A stretch of 64,000 bases of DNA, taken from positions 1 to 64,000 of the forward strand of contig JAZDSV010000002.1 in the NCBI GenBank assembly GCA_036784855.1. Direction: 5' to 3'. The position numbers and the translations under genes are program-made. Under the pieces are notes generated by a model. The model was given only the letters and a program-made list of their open reading frames with translations. It ran no database searches and was not told the DNA's origin. Of the stretch, positions 1 through 9,830 are shown one piece after another; position 1 is the first letter of the stretch, and each line of letters begins with the position of its first letter. This DNA is from Aphelidium insulamus. Lineage: Eukaryota > Aphelidiomycota > Aphelidea > Aphelidiaceae.

Positions 1-847
1 ATGTATATATTTAAATACCTGCTGCTACCTCAATGCACTGAACAGATCGGCCATTCGGAAGCACACAGTGTACAAGACACTTCCCATGCCATTCCCCGCG
101 CCGCTGACCACACGCCGCACGCGCCATGTACCCCGCCCAGCCAGTGCCTGCCGTGTATCAGAACCGCAATGTGGACCAAGTATAATCCGGAAGCGCCTTG
201 TCAGCCTTTTGCTGTTTTACGCATAGTAGTAAATATCCCATCAATATCCGAAAATAACCATGTAAATTGTGCAGCCGATGCGGATGCACACAACTGTCCA
301 GGTGACGATGTGAATCGGGCTAAAAAGTGCAAAAACCCGGCAAGATGACTCACCATTAGTCCAGCACATGCCGCGTCCGGCGAAATCCGTCGCGTGGATT
401 CTTCCTAGCCAGTGTCCAACCGGGCGAGACACACACAAGCCACTGGAGAATCTAACTCGCTCGGTATTTACCTGTCGCGTGGATTCTTTGAGCAGTGTCC
501 AACCAGGCGAGTCACACTCCGCTTACAAGAGATCGGTGCTTGCTTGCAGGTAGCTGTCCTATATCAACACCTCGGTTGAACAGTTTGCCGAGACCAGGTT
601 GAAGCCGTACACGCAAGACCAACTTATGGTGGGAAGCATTCTTTACCGACAGCGCCTTCATGGGTGGCATGCAGTACGTGGTGGTGACTGGATTATTCGA
701 ATATTCACAATAGTACAATACTTAATTTATATGTTTAACCGTTGTCCTTGCCGCAACCCTTTCGACGCTCGCATTGCCGTCATCCGCGGCACACGGCACA
801 CCGCATACACGCACGGCACTCCCTGCCACGCACACTGCTACACCCAT
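1..847. other. Gene-poor left edge
   Basis: I see no convincing gene here; open frames are short and lack recognisable motifs. The stretch holds an imperfect direct repeat of about 45 bp: copies near 389-436 and 472-518 share the blocks gtcgcgtggattctt and agtgtccaacc. It precedes the FEN1-like sequence and may include its promoter. Confidence 0.4.
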
Positions 848-2375
848 ATGGGCATCTCTGGGTTGACCAAAGGTCATTGGAGACAAAGCACCTGGTGCTT
901 CATACGCCAGCAAGAGATCAAGAACTACTGCTGGACGCAAGTGTGGCCAGCTGACGCCTCCACATGTCCATCTACCAGCTCCTGAATTGCCGCGCGATCC
1001 GAGGGCATACCAACTTGCCAATGAACGGGGCGAGACCACGAGCTACTTGATGGGCATGTTTTATCTGCACGCTGCGCATGGTTGACAACGGCATCAAGCC
1101 GTCTATGTTTTCGATGGCAAGCCGCCCACGCTAAAGTCCGGCGAGGTATGTATATATGTATATGTGTATTTATTATATATATATATATATATATTATATG
1201 TGCATATACGGCTATGTACTCACGCCGACAGCTGGCCAAGCGACTGGAGCGCCGCAAAGAGGCGCAAGCATCCCTGAGACGGCAGCCGGACAGGTATACA
1301 AGGCCGGCCCACACTCCCGGTCCTAACACTGGAGACTAGGCGACGCGGAGAACCTGGAACAGTCAGTCGACGCACCGTCAAAGTAACCAAGGAGCACAAT
1401 GATGCGTGCAAGCGTCTCCCTCACACTCATGGGGATACCCTATGCGACGTATGCGCCTCGCATATATATATATGTAAACTAACAGCGCAGGCTCCAGTGC
1501 AGGCAGAGGCTCAGTGCGCAGAGAGCTGTGTCGGGCTGGTAGGTATATGCTGCCGGCTCCGAGGATATGGACACGTTGACGTTTGGCAACAAGGTTCTGC
1601 TGCGACATTTGACATTCAGTGAGCAGCGCAAGCAGCCCATCGTGGAAATCGAATTAAGCGCCGTGCTCCAGGGCCTGAATATGGACATGGATCAGGTATT
1701 TAACATGGAGTAACGGAGTACAGTGTTAGATTGATGTCGATATTAACAATTCGATATTAATAATTGGGTATAGTTCATTGATCTGTGCATTCTGCTTGGC
1801 TGCGACTATTGTGACTCCATCAAGGGCATCGGTCCGCACCGTGCATATCAGCTGATTGAAACGCACAAGAGTCTCGAGGGTGTGTTGGCTGCCATCGACA
1901 CTGCCAAGCATCCGGTGCCTGACAACTGGCCGTTCGAGGAAGCACGCAAACTGTTCAAACAGCCCGATGTGATTCCGGGAACGATGTAGATGTACGTACA
2001 TATTCGGCGCTATGGACTCGCAGCTGAGAGCAGTTGCAGATTAAATGGAATGCGCCAGATGAAGAAGGCCTGGTGCAGTTTATGGTTCGCGAAAACGGCT
2101 TTAGGTAAGCACTTGTATGTTTATATATATATTGTATTTTTATTTGGAGATATGTTTTGACCCCTATGGCAGCGAGGGCGTATTCGCAATGCCGTTAAAC
2201 GATTGCAAAAGCTTCGCGGTCAAGCCGCGCAACTACGCTTGGACAACTACTTTGCCAAGGCACCCTAAATCAGAGGCCGCGCTCAAATCGGGCGAGCATA
2301 AACGCAAAGCTGACTCAAAAGGCGGGCCCTGCCAAACGATATCGCGGTGGCGGTGCGGGCCGGCCAAGAAAGTGA
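848..2375 (+). pseudogene. FEN1: Damaged flap endonuclease 1 (FEN1/Rad27/Rad2)
   Basis: FEN1 removes 5' flaps during Okazaki-fragment maturation and base-excision repair. Family hallmarks appear in order: start MGISGLTK at 848, EIKNY, DAS, NERGETTSYLMGMFY, KPVYVFDGKPP-like, [56 protein letters not shown], and a basic C-tail ending at the TGA at 2373-2375. These lie in alternating frames. At least ten one- or two-base indels break the ORF, many in short homopolymers (a lost C in the GRIRNAV segment, a lost T in LEQFSRR). The strictly conserved APCEAEA segment reads APVQAEA, so a catalytic Glu appears replaced by Gln. At least three introns are visible, one starting at 1146 with a (TA)n tract. 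It could be a true pseudogene or a functional gene in a poorly resolved stretch; identity of the family is certain. Confidence 0.85.
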
Positions 2376-2528
2376 TTGCGCACATCCTGGTTGTCAACAT
2401 GTAGCAGCACATGATGTTTTCCCCATTATTATTTATTGGCCTGGAAACCTGTATGAATTTTGACGACACAAGCCCCTACGCGGCAGGCATAGGCGGTACG
2501 GACAGCGGGTATGCCCGGCTAGGTTCGC

Positions 2529-4542
2529 TCACACCTTATTCTCCACTTGAAGCGAAAATATGAGCGTATCGGACGACTGCGGGTCGGCCGTCACTTTGCA
2601 CCAGTTGCGACGGCCAATGAGTTTCTTGTCAGACAATTTCGCACCATCCACATCTTCCGTAAAGTGATTTAGCATCTCCTCCTTGGTTTCGTCGTTGAAT
2701 GTAATTATGGTGGCAGACTTGTGTAGCGAGGTCAGCACAGCCTTTGGCGGCGGCACGTTCACGATGGCCGAACTAATCACCTGGTACATCAGATGATGGT
2801 CGGCCAGCGCGTCATTAGACTTGGCGAAAAACCGCCCGACGCCGCCGCAGTGCACATCCCCGGCAATCAGTGTCACTCTGACATGCTTGGCTATGGATAG
2901 CTGCTGCAGCCGCAATATCAGCTGTGTGCGTTCTGCGTCGTGTGCCGCATTTGTCCAGTGGTCTGCCGTGTCAGTTCGCATACAACCATATTTCAAGTAC
3001 GTGTTTATATAAATAAACACGTACCAATTAAATCGTCAGCCAACTCGGGTTCACCAAAGTGATTTAGCACAGATTTCATCATTCCCGACTTTCCCAGCGC
3101 CTTCTTCATGTCGGTCACCGCGTCATTGTATTTTATGCCAGCGTTCTCCCCAAAGAGTTTGGCCACCGTTTTGTGTGTCACCTTGGATACCTAATGGAAA
3201 AAATGTTTAGCGTAACATGCAGATATCGATAAGTCACACACACACACACACACACCTTGTTAAACCCCTTTGTTGATTGCATGTTTGGCAGAACCGACAG
3301 AGTCGAGCAAGTTCTCAGCGACTGCCATGCGCGGATAAATCAGCGGCACGCCGGTAACCACCACCACGTGCTTGGTAGATGCTGGCATCGCGAGGAGCGC
3401 CGCAAATATTTCGTCATACGTCTGTGGCGACGCCACTTGTTCCCGGGTGCGTTCCGCGCGCGCATCCAGGCACATGAGTGCCGTCTTAGGGCCCAGCTGA
3501 GTGACAATGGAGTAGGCACCGCGATCGGCGCCGATGAAACCATCGGACACCGCAGATGCCGGCGTGGTATGCTGCTGGAACAGCAGGTAGAACCGGAATG
3601 CAATTCGCTTCATATTCTGAAACGTAGTTGACGACTCCAAGTACGCGGGATAGCTTCCAGTGCTACGCACACATTATGTACTGCGGGTACGCGCAGTTGA
3701 AACACGTACCCGTCCCAGATGTCATGATCGTCCAGCATGTTGACACTCGGAATCTGGGCCATGGCGCCGCGCATGGTCGCGTCGGCAAAGTGCTGAACAT
3801 AGGTGTCAAAGTAGAACTGCGATATATCAGTCTCCAGTTCGACAGTCCACTGCGCTCCACTACGGTTCTCTTTGCCCTTGACAGCGAGCCACTCTTTCAA
3901 ACGGTCCAATTGCCACACCTGTGTACGTACATACGTCGTGTAAATAAATGCAGCAATAATAATAAATAATGATGATAATAATTATAATAATTGTTCAGAC
4001 GTACCGCATCGCAGTAGATCTGGTCACCGCCGCCAACTTGTACGTGAAATGGGAGCTGTTGGTGATGGCGCATTAAATCGGCCCACAAGGCGCCCACACC
4101 TGTCGACATGTTACACGGAGTGCATACATATACCTACTGTGTGCCTACCGCCCATACTATCACGTTCCTGCTGCGATACTCCCAGGGAGAAGCCATTACA
4201 GCTGGTGAATGCCCAGCGCCAATTCGATTCAGACGCACCCGCCACCCAGAATGACCAGTTGGTCGTGGACTGCGCGTCCGCCAGTGGGGCATCAATGCCA
4301 TCCACGAAAAAGCTATACGTAACGCACGTATCCGCGTCACCAGACACTGGTACGGACAGGTCGAATCGCCAGAAAACTGCAGCGTTCCAGGCGTCGAGTT
4401 GAGTGCCGCGCACCGGAGCAGAGGCGCCCGACAGAGTTAGCGTGGGCCCACTGACGGAGGATGGCACGACAATCAACACTGAGCCAAGCCACTGCTGACC
4501 CTCGACGCGTTTGTAGCGCAAAAATGGACCCGCCAATATCAT
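2529..4542 (-). CDS. PhoD-like metallophosphatase family protein
   Basis: This is a member of the PhoD-like phosphatase/phosphodiesterase family with a metallophosphoesterase fold. The start ATG is at 4540-4542. Exons join in frame through short GT-AG introns; exon 1 ends in MGG and the next gives GVGALWADLMRHH. Signature motifs appear in the expected order: GGGDQIYCDA (metal site), MLDDHDIWDGY (the DDHD signature), a central TALMCLDARAERTREQV segment, and AGDVHCGGVGRF (the GDVH box) near the C-terminus. The CDS ends at the TGA at 2529-2531. I see no signal peptide or membrane segment, so it is probably intracellular. A (CA)n run at 3239-3256 lies in an intron. Substrate is unknown. It converges on the FEN1-like sequence, about 150 bp away. 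Confidence 0.85.
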
Positions 4543-4659
4543 GTCGCGTGTGTGTCGCTTTTGAGATTACGTAGTAGTGGTGGCAGTGAGCAGCGGTGAC
4601 GGTGGCACAATAGCAGGCGATGGTTACACCAAAAACAAAAAAGTCGAAAGGAATCAAGC

Positions 4660-4733
4660 AGGCCTCTAAGAGAGTTGAACTCTTGACCTTGGCATTACGA
4701 GTGCCACGCTCTAACCAACTGAGCTAAGAGGCC
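4660..4733 (-). tRNA. tRNA-Thr (anticodon CGT)
   Basis: A full cloverleaf folds on the minus strand. The 7-bp acceptor pairs GGCCTCT with AGAGGCC, the D-arm contains AGTTGGTTA, the anticodon stem is TGGCA/TGCCA with loop CTCGTAA (anticodon CGT), and the T-arm is AAGAG-TTCAACT-CTCTT. No CCA is encoded. A T-run just downstream fits a Pol III terminator. Confidence 0.95.
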
Positions 4734-5163
4734 ATTTGGCGGCGCTAATCTTTATAAGCTATTATATTTTATATTTTTGGTATTGCACTTACAGGGACCT
4801 CATACAGCACTTATTAAGTTAATGCTACTGCAAAAGTGCGCCTTATGTATATAGGGTGAATACGCTGCCTGCATATACATCACATACATATGCCATCAGT
4901 GTTATTCAAGCGCGCAAAAAGGGTTTCACTCAAAGGTCTCATTATCATCTGCGCATAAGCAATACTTACATGTACTTCTCACTACACTGCACTTTACTCC
5001 ACTACCATTCCATCCACCACATATGTGGGCGGGATTATTCAGTGTTTAATTTAATAGGCACACGTTAATTTATGCACACATATTTATGTACATATGTAGC
5101 TGGTGAAATTTACTATACAGCATCGTTTGTTTTTTCGACGTTGTTTCTGTTCCACACTGCAGC
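4734..5163. other. Intergenic, no gene seen
   Basis: This is an AT-rich spacer between tRNA-Thr and the BRCT gene, with several acatatgt-like words. I see no coding signal; it probably contains both promoters. Confidence 0.4.
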
Positions 5164-6107
5164 ATGAATGGCGTCGTGGTGTGCTGCACTGGTGTCGATG
5201 CCGACTTGCGAGTGTGCACGCACATGCACAGCATGGCCTATAATCACCCACGATGCACAGGCGGATATTTGCAGTCAAGTTGAAGCCATGGGAGGCCAGT
5301 ACAACCGGCACTTGACCAACAATGTGACGCATTTGATTACCACTTCTGGCAACACGGAAAAGTACAAGGTATGAAGGCAATATCAAGCATGTGGCAGTAT
5401 TGGCCGCTAATACGTGACCGCTGATACATGAACCCTGCGCCAGGTGGCCGTCCGACTTGGTATGGCCGTGGTGAGGCCAGAGTGGGTTGCAGCGGCATAT
5501 CAACAATTCAAGATCAATTCCATTTTTTGCGCCACCTCGGCAAGTCCACCCCCAATATCGCATTATTGTGCCAATGTAATTTGCGCAGATTGTACATGAT
5601 TATGCATACTTGCCGCTGGAAAAGCTGGTTATCTGCGTTACCGGACTCACTGGCGGTACTTATCCTTCTGCTGAGCTGGAGTGGCTTACTCGTGCCCTGT
5701 AGATCAGCGAGAGCAAGTGGAATCCATCACAACGTCAAATGGAGGAGTTTACAGCAAAGACTTGACCAGGGCGTGCACACATTTAATCTGCGGAGAATTG
5801 GACGGGAAAACAAGGTGTCTCCCAAGTTGTGTACCAAATTTCGCATTCCACCTGACTACATTGCAGCACAAAGTACGACTATGCTCGTCGGTGGGGAGTA
5901 TGTACTGTTTCACTCGCTTGGATACACGACAGTACTTCCAAACGATGTTGGTGATCATTTTCGCAAAATAGCAAAATATTGGTAACCGCTGCAGGTCGTA
6001 TCGATGAGAATCCATCATCACTCTGGGTGAAGTGGGAAAACTTTTTCCGCCAATCACAACGTAGCGGCGAACAGCCGCTATTCCTCTGCGCTGTGTGTGC
6101 GCTATAA
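5164..6107 (+). CDS. Two-BRCT protein (Rad4/Dpb11/TopBP1 N-terminal type)
   Basis: In Rad4/Dpb11/TopBP1, paired N-terminal BRCT domains bind phosphorylated replication-initiation and checkpoint partners. My exon model is 5164-5211, 5261-5368, 5444-5539, 5589-5655, 5703-5814, 5867-5946 and 5995-6107, giving 207 codons plus stop. BRCT1 runs from MNGVVVCCTGVDADLR through VEAMGGQYNRHLTNNVTHLI to VVRPEWVAAAY. BRCT2 runs from LVICVTGLTG through ITTSNGGVYSKDLTRACTHL to YARRWGVCTVSLAWIHDS. The third intron (5540-5588) starts with GCAAGT, a GC-AG intron that keeps the frame. Family members are several times longer, with further BRCTs. This one stops 73 bp before the end of the Crypton-like gene, so truncation by that insertion is possible. 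The last intron and the final 36 residues are the least certain part. Confidence 0.75.
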
Positions 6108-6676
6108 ATACAATGTGCTTGTCAGTGTGTCAGCTCTTTGTTTATTCAGTCGGTGAGCCGCCGCCGCCGCCGTGCTCGCTCACTGGGCGCACTTGGTCTG
6201 GCAGGCCTTCTTGAACGTGGATGGCGATATCTTGACGCCCCACGTCGCCGCAAAGGTCTCCATGCTGCCATTGCAGTGCTCACGCAGGCAGCGCAGCACC
6301 GGCTTCACCTGCGAGTGTATCATGTTGCGCGCCGTCTCGGTCAGGTCCGCTGTTGTGGTTGTGTTCACCACATCGTTAATGGCCTGTATGGCCGTCACTT
6401 GCGCTTGCAGGGTCTTGGCGTTCTTCAGCTCGCCTCGTAGCCCGTCCAGGTTGTTGTCGCCGCCACGCTTGCGCTTCTTGGCCACCGCTGCCTCCACGCC
6501 CACCGCTGGTTCTGCACCACTGCGTTCGCCGCTTGGACCTGCCGGTGCAACAATCTGCAGGCCACTTGTTCCTTCTGCACTGCTGGCGTCGCTTCGCTGT
6601 CGATGAACCTCCCACCGCGCCTCCATCACTTTCTGCTCGATCAGTCGGCCCAACGCATCCTTTATCGGTCCGTCCA

Positions 6677-6890
6677 TGTTGGATATGGCGGCACGTGGTG
6701 GGGCTGACGTCAGGTCGCGGCCGACGTTGCCTCGACGGGTGAAGACGAATGACCGCAGTCATTCGTCATCTGACACGACGCTGATTGGCGGTGGACGCAG
6801 ACGCAGCAAGGCCCCATAAAGGCGAGCGTTGTGGTGTAATCTCAATAGACATCTGAACTTGCTGTTGCGTATTTTTGTGACTATCGAACA
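6677..6890 (+). repeat. 5' LTR
   Basis: This 214-bp direct repeat is identical to 9617-9830. It begins TGTTGGATATGG and ends CTATCGAACA. Preceding bases gtcca match those after the 3' LTR. The LTR carries the coding end of pol from the 3' copy's viewpoint. Confidence 0.95.
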
Positions 6891-6909
6891 TTTTTGCAAG
6901 CAACCGACT

Positions 6910-8779
6910 ATGGAGATTACTGGTCATATGAACACCGCGGTGGTGACGCCACGCTTTGGCGTCCCGGATGTCTTCCGCGAAGAGCACCTGGCGCTACAAA
7001 AGCAAACCGCCAGGAAGGCTGAGCTTTGGGCTCGAGCGATGTTGAACTACCGCAACCAAGAAGAAGAACTCCGTCGGCTGAAAGGGGCAAGCACGGGAAC
7101 CGGCGTCGATTTCGCCGGACCAACAACCGCGCTGGCGCAGACGCGCGCCCTGGCCGACGAGGCTGGTGACGAATGGCGAGTGAGCAACACTCGCGCCGCC
7201 AACATGCTACGTGACATGGAGGCGATGCGTGCATCCGAGCGTGCGAACAAGATGTTCGAACGGGAGGCACAAGACAGTCGCGGTTCGACTGGTGTGGGCG
7301 GCAATCCGTTTGTAGACGAGCAGGCGGACGCGTTGCGTCAAAGAAATATCGATGCGGCCCGAGTGCCCACAAATCTGCCAAAGTACGCCCGTGGGCGGAA
7401 GGACGACGGCAAAGTTATGGGCGACCCGAACGAGTTTATTGCCACCTTGAGGCGGTGATGCGGGTGCGCGATTTCCTGAGGAGCGTTGGGCCGAAAATCT
7501 GGTCAGCCAGATGTCTGGCGTTGCCCTCATGGAGAAGGTGGCCGGGTGGCTACCGCGGTCTGGTGACGAGCCGGCTGCTTGGTTCGACTTCCGGAAGAAG
7601 TTTCTGGAGTCGCAACTTTCCGCCGAAATGCAGTGGGTTTTCCGACAAGAATTAAAGTCTGGAAAAATCCTGGCTGGCGAAGACGTACGCGATTACGTGG
7701 AGCGCTTCGAGTTGCTGGCCAAGCGCGCTCCCGGTGTAAGTGATGAGGACCTCGAGATGATATTCATGGAGGGGCTTCGCTCGCGCACACGTCTGGTCGA
7801 GCGGATTGAGGATCAATTGATGGGACGGCGCAGTTTGACCGGCCCAAATCAAATCGCTGTGACGATTGAACAAATTTACTTCATTGCGCAGTCGCTGGAC
7901 GCCAAGGACGCACTGCGTGAAGGACGGCTACGCACAAAGGGCAGCCATGAAGACGCTCGCACGACGACCAAAGGCCCGCGAGAGGCGGCTGCCCGGTCAA
8001 CGACGACGACTTCGGTGACGTGCGGATTCTGTGGCAAGAGTGGTCACACAGCTGCACAGTGTTTTAGCCGCAAAGCGCAGGAGGTACCGGCGGAGAGAAG
8101 CGTCCGTCAGGTGGAGCCCGAACGTGGACGCTATGTGCGGCCGCCGAGGCGACCGGCAGGCTATACACCTGGTGCATGCTGGACGTGCGGCAGTACTGAA
8201 CACCAACGTGGCACGTGCCCGAAGCGCACAACGCCTGCTGCTGGCACAACAGTACGCCAGGTGGTTTCTGGCGCCAACACGGGTGTCCGTCAGATCACTC
8301 ATAGTGAAGACGTCGATGAGGAACCTCTGGCAGCAGAGTGGCTCGACGGATTTCTGCGCAATGACAGTGGTGACAACGTCGTTCACGATCACCTTGTTAA
8401 CAATGTGATCGCAGCATCTGAGACAGAGTGGGCGGCACCAGTTGAAATAAATGGCAAACGACTCTACGGGCTTGTTGATAGTGGTTCGCCCATTACAATA
8501 ATAAGTAGGCGCCTATGTGAGGAGAACGGCTGGACGATTTTGCCTGGCTCTGGTGGCAAGCTGAGTGGCGCCTTTCAGGGACAGGCCGTGACAAGACGTG
8601 GCATCACGCATGTCAAGCTGGCATGTGGTGATAAGATTGCTGACGTGGATCTAGAGGTTGCCGAGCTCAGTGGCAAGACGTCATTGCTGGTTGGAACTGA
8701 TTTGTTCTGCCTGCTTGGAATCACTCTGACGGGGGTACCTGCGGCCTGGCCGGGCAGGCCTCACAAGAGGATGAGCTGA
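6910..8779 (+). CDS. Gag with two CCHC zinc knuckles, plus aspartic protease (frameshifted)
   Basis: The frame opens at ATG 6910, 19 bases after the 5' LTR, and is coiled-coil-rich at first. Two one-base frame changes near 7452 and 7475 move it into a second frame that continues to 8779. That frame contains a retrotransposon Gag core (WFDFRKKF to RDYVERFELLAKRAP), a first knuckle CGFCGKSGHTAAQC near 8022, a second CWTCGSTEHQRGTC near 8178, and a retroviral-type protease motif LYGLVDSGSPITII near 8463. A third frame change near 8745-8765 leads to a short acidic linker before the deletion junction. The changes look like homopolymer contractions (GG to G, CCC to CC). Confidence 0.85.
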
Positions 8780-8921
8780 TACTGCCCAGTGACGATGGAC
8801 CAGAGACCATCGATCTGACTGATGACATCAAGGAGGCGGAGCGCTCACGTGTCATGTTGGCATGGAACGCGCTCATTGAGCAAAACACAAGGATTCCTGA
8901 GGAAGCTTTTGCTCATTTCCT

Positions 8922-9759
8922 GGTGCAGAGCTGACCATTGACACAGACAATCATTCCAAATTATTGGATGATGTGCACGCGTTTGGGCACTTTGGTGTGG
9001 ACGCCATGTATCGACAAATACAATTTACACAGCAGAAACATTGGCCCGGAGTTGCGCCATGATTTGACTGTGCTGGTCGATGGCTGTGACGCTTGTCAGC
9101 GTTATAATGTGATACAGCATGGTTATCATCCGTCAATGTTGGTTGACGCAGTCGAGCCATGGGATCACGTGTGTATTGACTTGTCTGTATCAATGCCGGC
9201 ATCGGAGGACGGGTACACGGCGTTGCTGGTGATAGTTGATGTGTTTACACGATACGTGGTGTTGAGACCATTGAAGACAAAGACAAAGGAAGAGGTCGCT
9301 TCCGTGGGCGTGGACAAGCGGAAAGCCTATGTGCTGCAAGAGCTCGACGGTACGGTGGTGGTGAGACACTTTCCGGTCGATCAAATTAAAGTTACGAGGC
9401 GAAACAACTTTGGTGAAGGCGAGTCGTTTGTGGTCGAAAGGGTGCTTGGCCATCGTGGTGCCGGCTTGACGGCAGAGTACCTGGTCAAGTGGAAAGGCTA
9501 CAGTGACGACGATAACAGCTGGGTACGGCACAACATGTTTAACGACTTAGCATGTATCGACGCGTATTGGCGGTCAAGGGCTTCTGGGTTGGCAAGGTCG
9601 TCCGCTGGTCCGGGGCTGTTGGATATGGCGGCACGTGGTGGGGCTGACGTCAGGTCGCGGCCGACGTTGCCTCGACGGGTGAAGACGAATGACCGCAGTC
9701 ATTCGTCATCTGACACGACGCTGATTGGCGGTGGACGCAGACGCAGCAAGGCCCCATAA
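8922..9759 (+). CDS. Integrase remnant with chromodomain
   Basis: An HHCC zinc-binding segment (HAFGHFG near 8974, then CDACQRYN) is followed by the start of the integrase core with the first two acidic residues (CIDLSVSMP; LLVIVDVFTRYVV). The frame then jumps within a few codons (KTKTKEEVAS to VGVDKRKAYVL), skipping the rest of the core including the catalytic Glu. A chromodomain follows, VERVLGHRG to YLVKWKGYSDDDNSWV, as in chromoviruses, where it targets insertion to chromatin. A one-base change near 9058 separates the zinc finger frame from the core frame. The stop lies inside the 3' LTR. Confidence 0.85.
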
Positions 9760-9830
9760 AGGCGAGCGTTGTGGTGTAATCTCAATAGACATCTGAACTT
9801 GCTGTTGCGTATTTTTGTGACTATCGAACA
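9617..9830 (+). repeat. 3' LTR
   Basis: Identical to 6677-6890 over 214 bp. The last 47 codons of the pol frame run into it and stop at 9757-9759. It is followed by the target duplication gtcca (9831-9835). Confidence 0.95.

Larger units (their letters stand above)
6677..9830 (+). mobile_element. Non-autonomous Ty3/gypsy-type chromodomain LTR retrotransposon
   Basis: The element has two identical 214-bp LTRs, TGTT...AACA termini and a 5-bp target duplication, gtcca, at 6672-6676 and 9831-9835. The inside encodes Gag, two zinc knuckles, an aspartic protease, part of integrase and a chromodomain. Reverse transcriptase, RNase H and the third catalytic acidic residue of integrase are missing, so it cannot move by itself. 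It sits inside the Crypton-like gene. Identical LTRs imply a very recent insertion. No tRNA-type primer-binding site beginning TGG follows the 5' LTR; the sequence there starts tttttgcaagc. Confidence 0.93.

Noticed and set aside
848-1145. Explaining FEN1 frame changes by tiny introns
   Set aside because: The breaks fall inside conserved blocks with no splice sites, and restoring the family sequence needs one-base changes.
1164-1199. TA repeats as regulatory elements
   Set aside because: Similar (TA)n tracts occur in many introns and spacers here and look like ordinary microsatellites.
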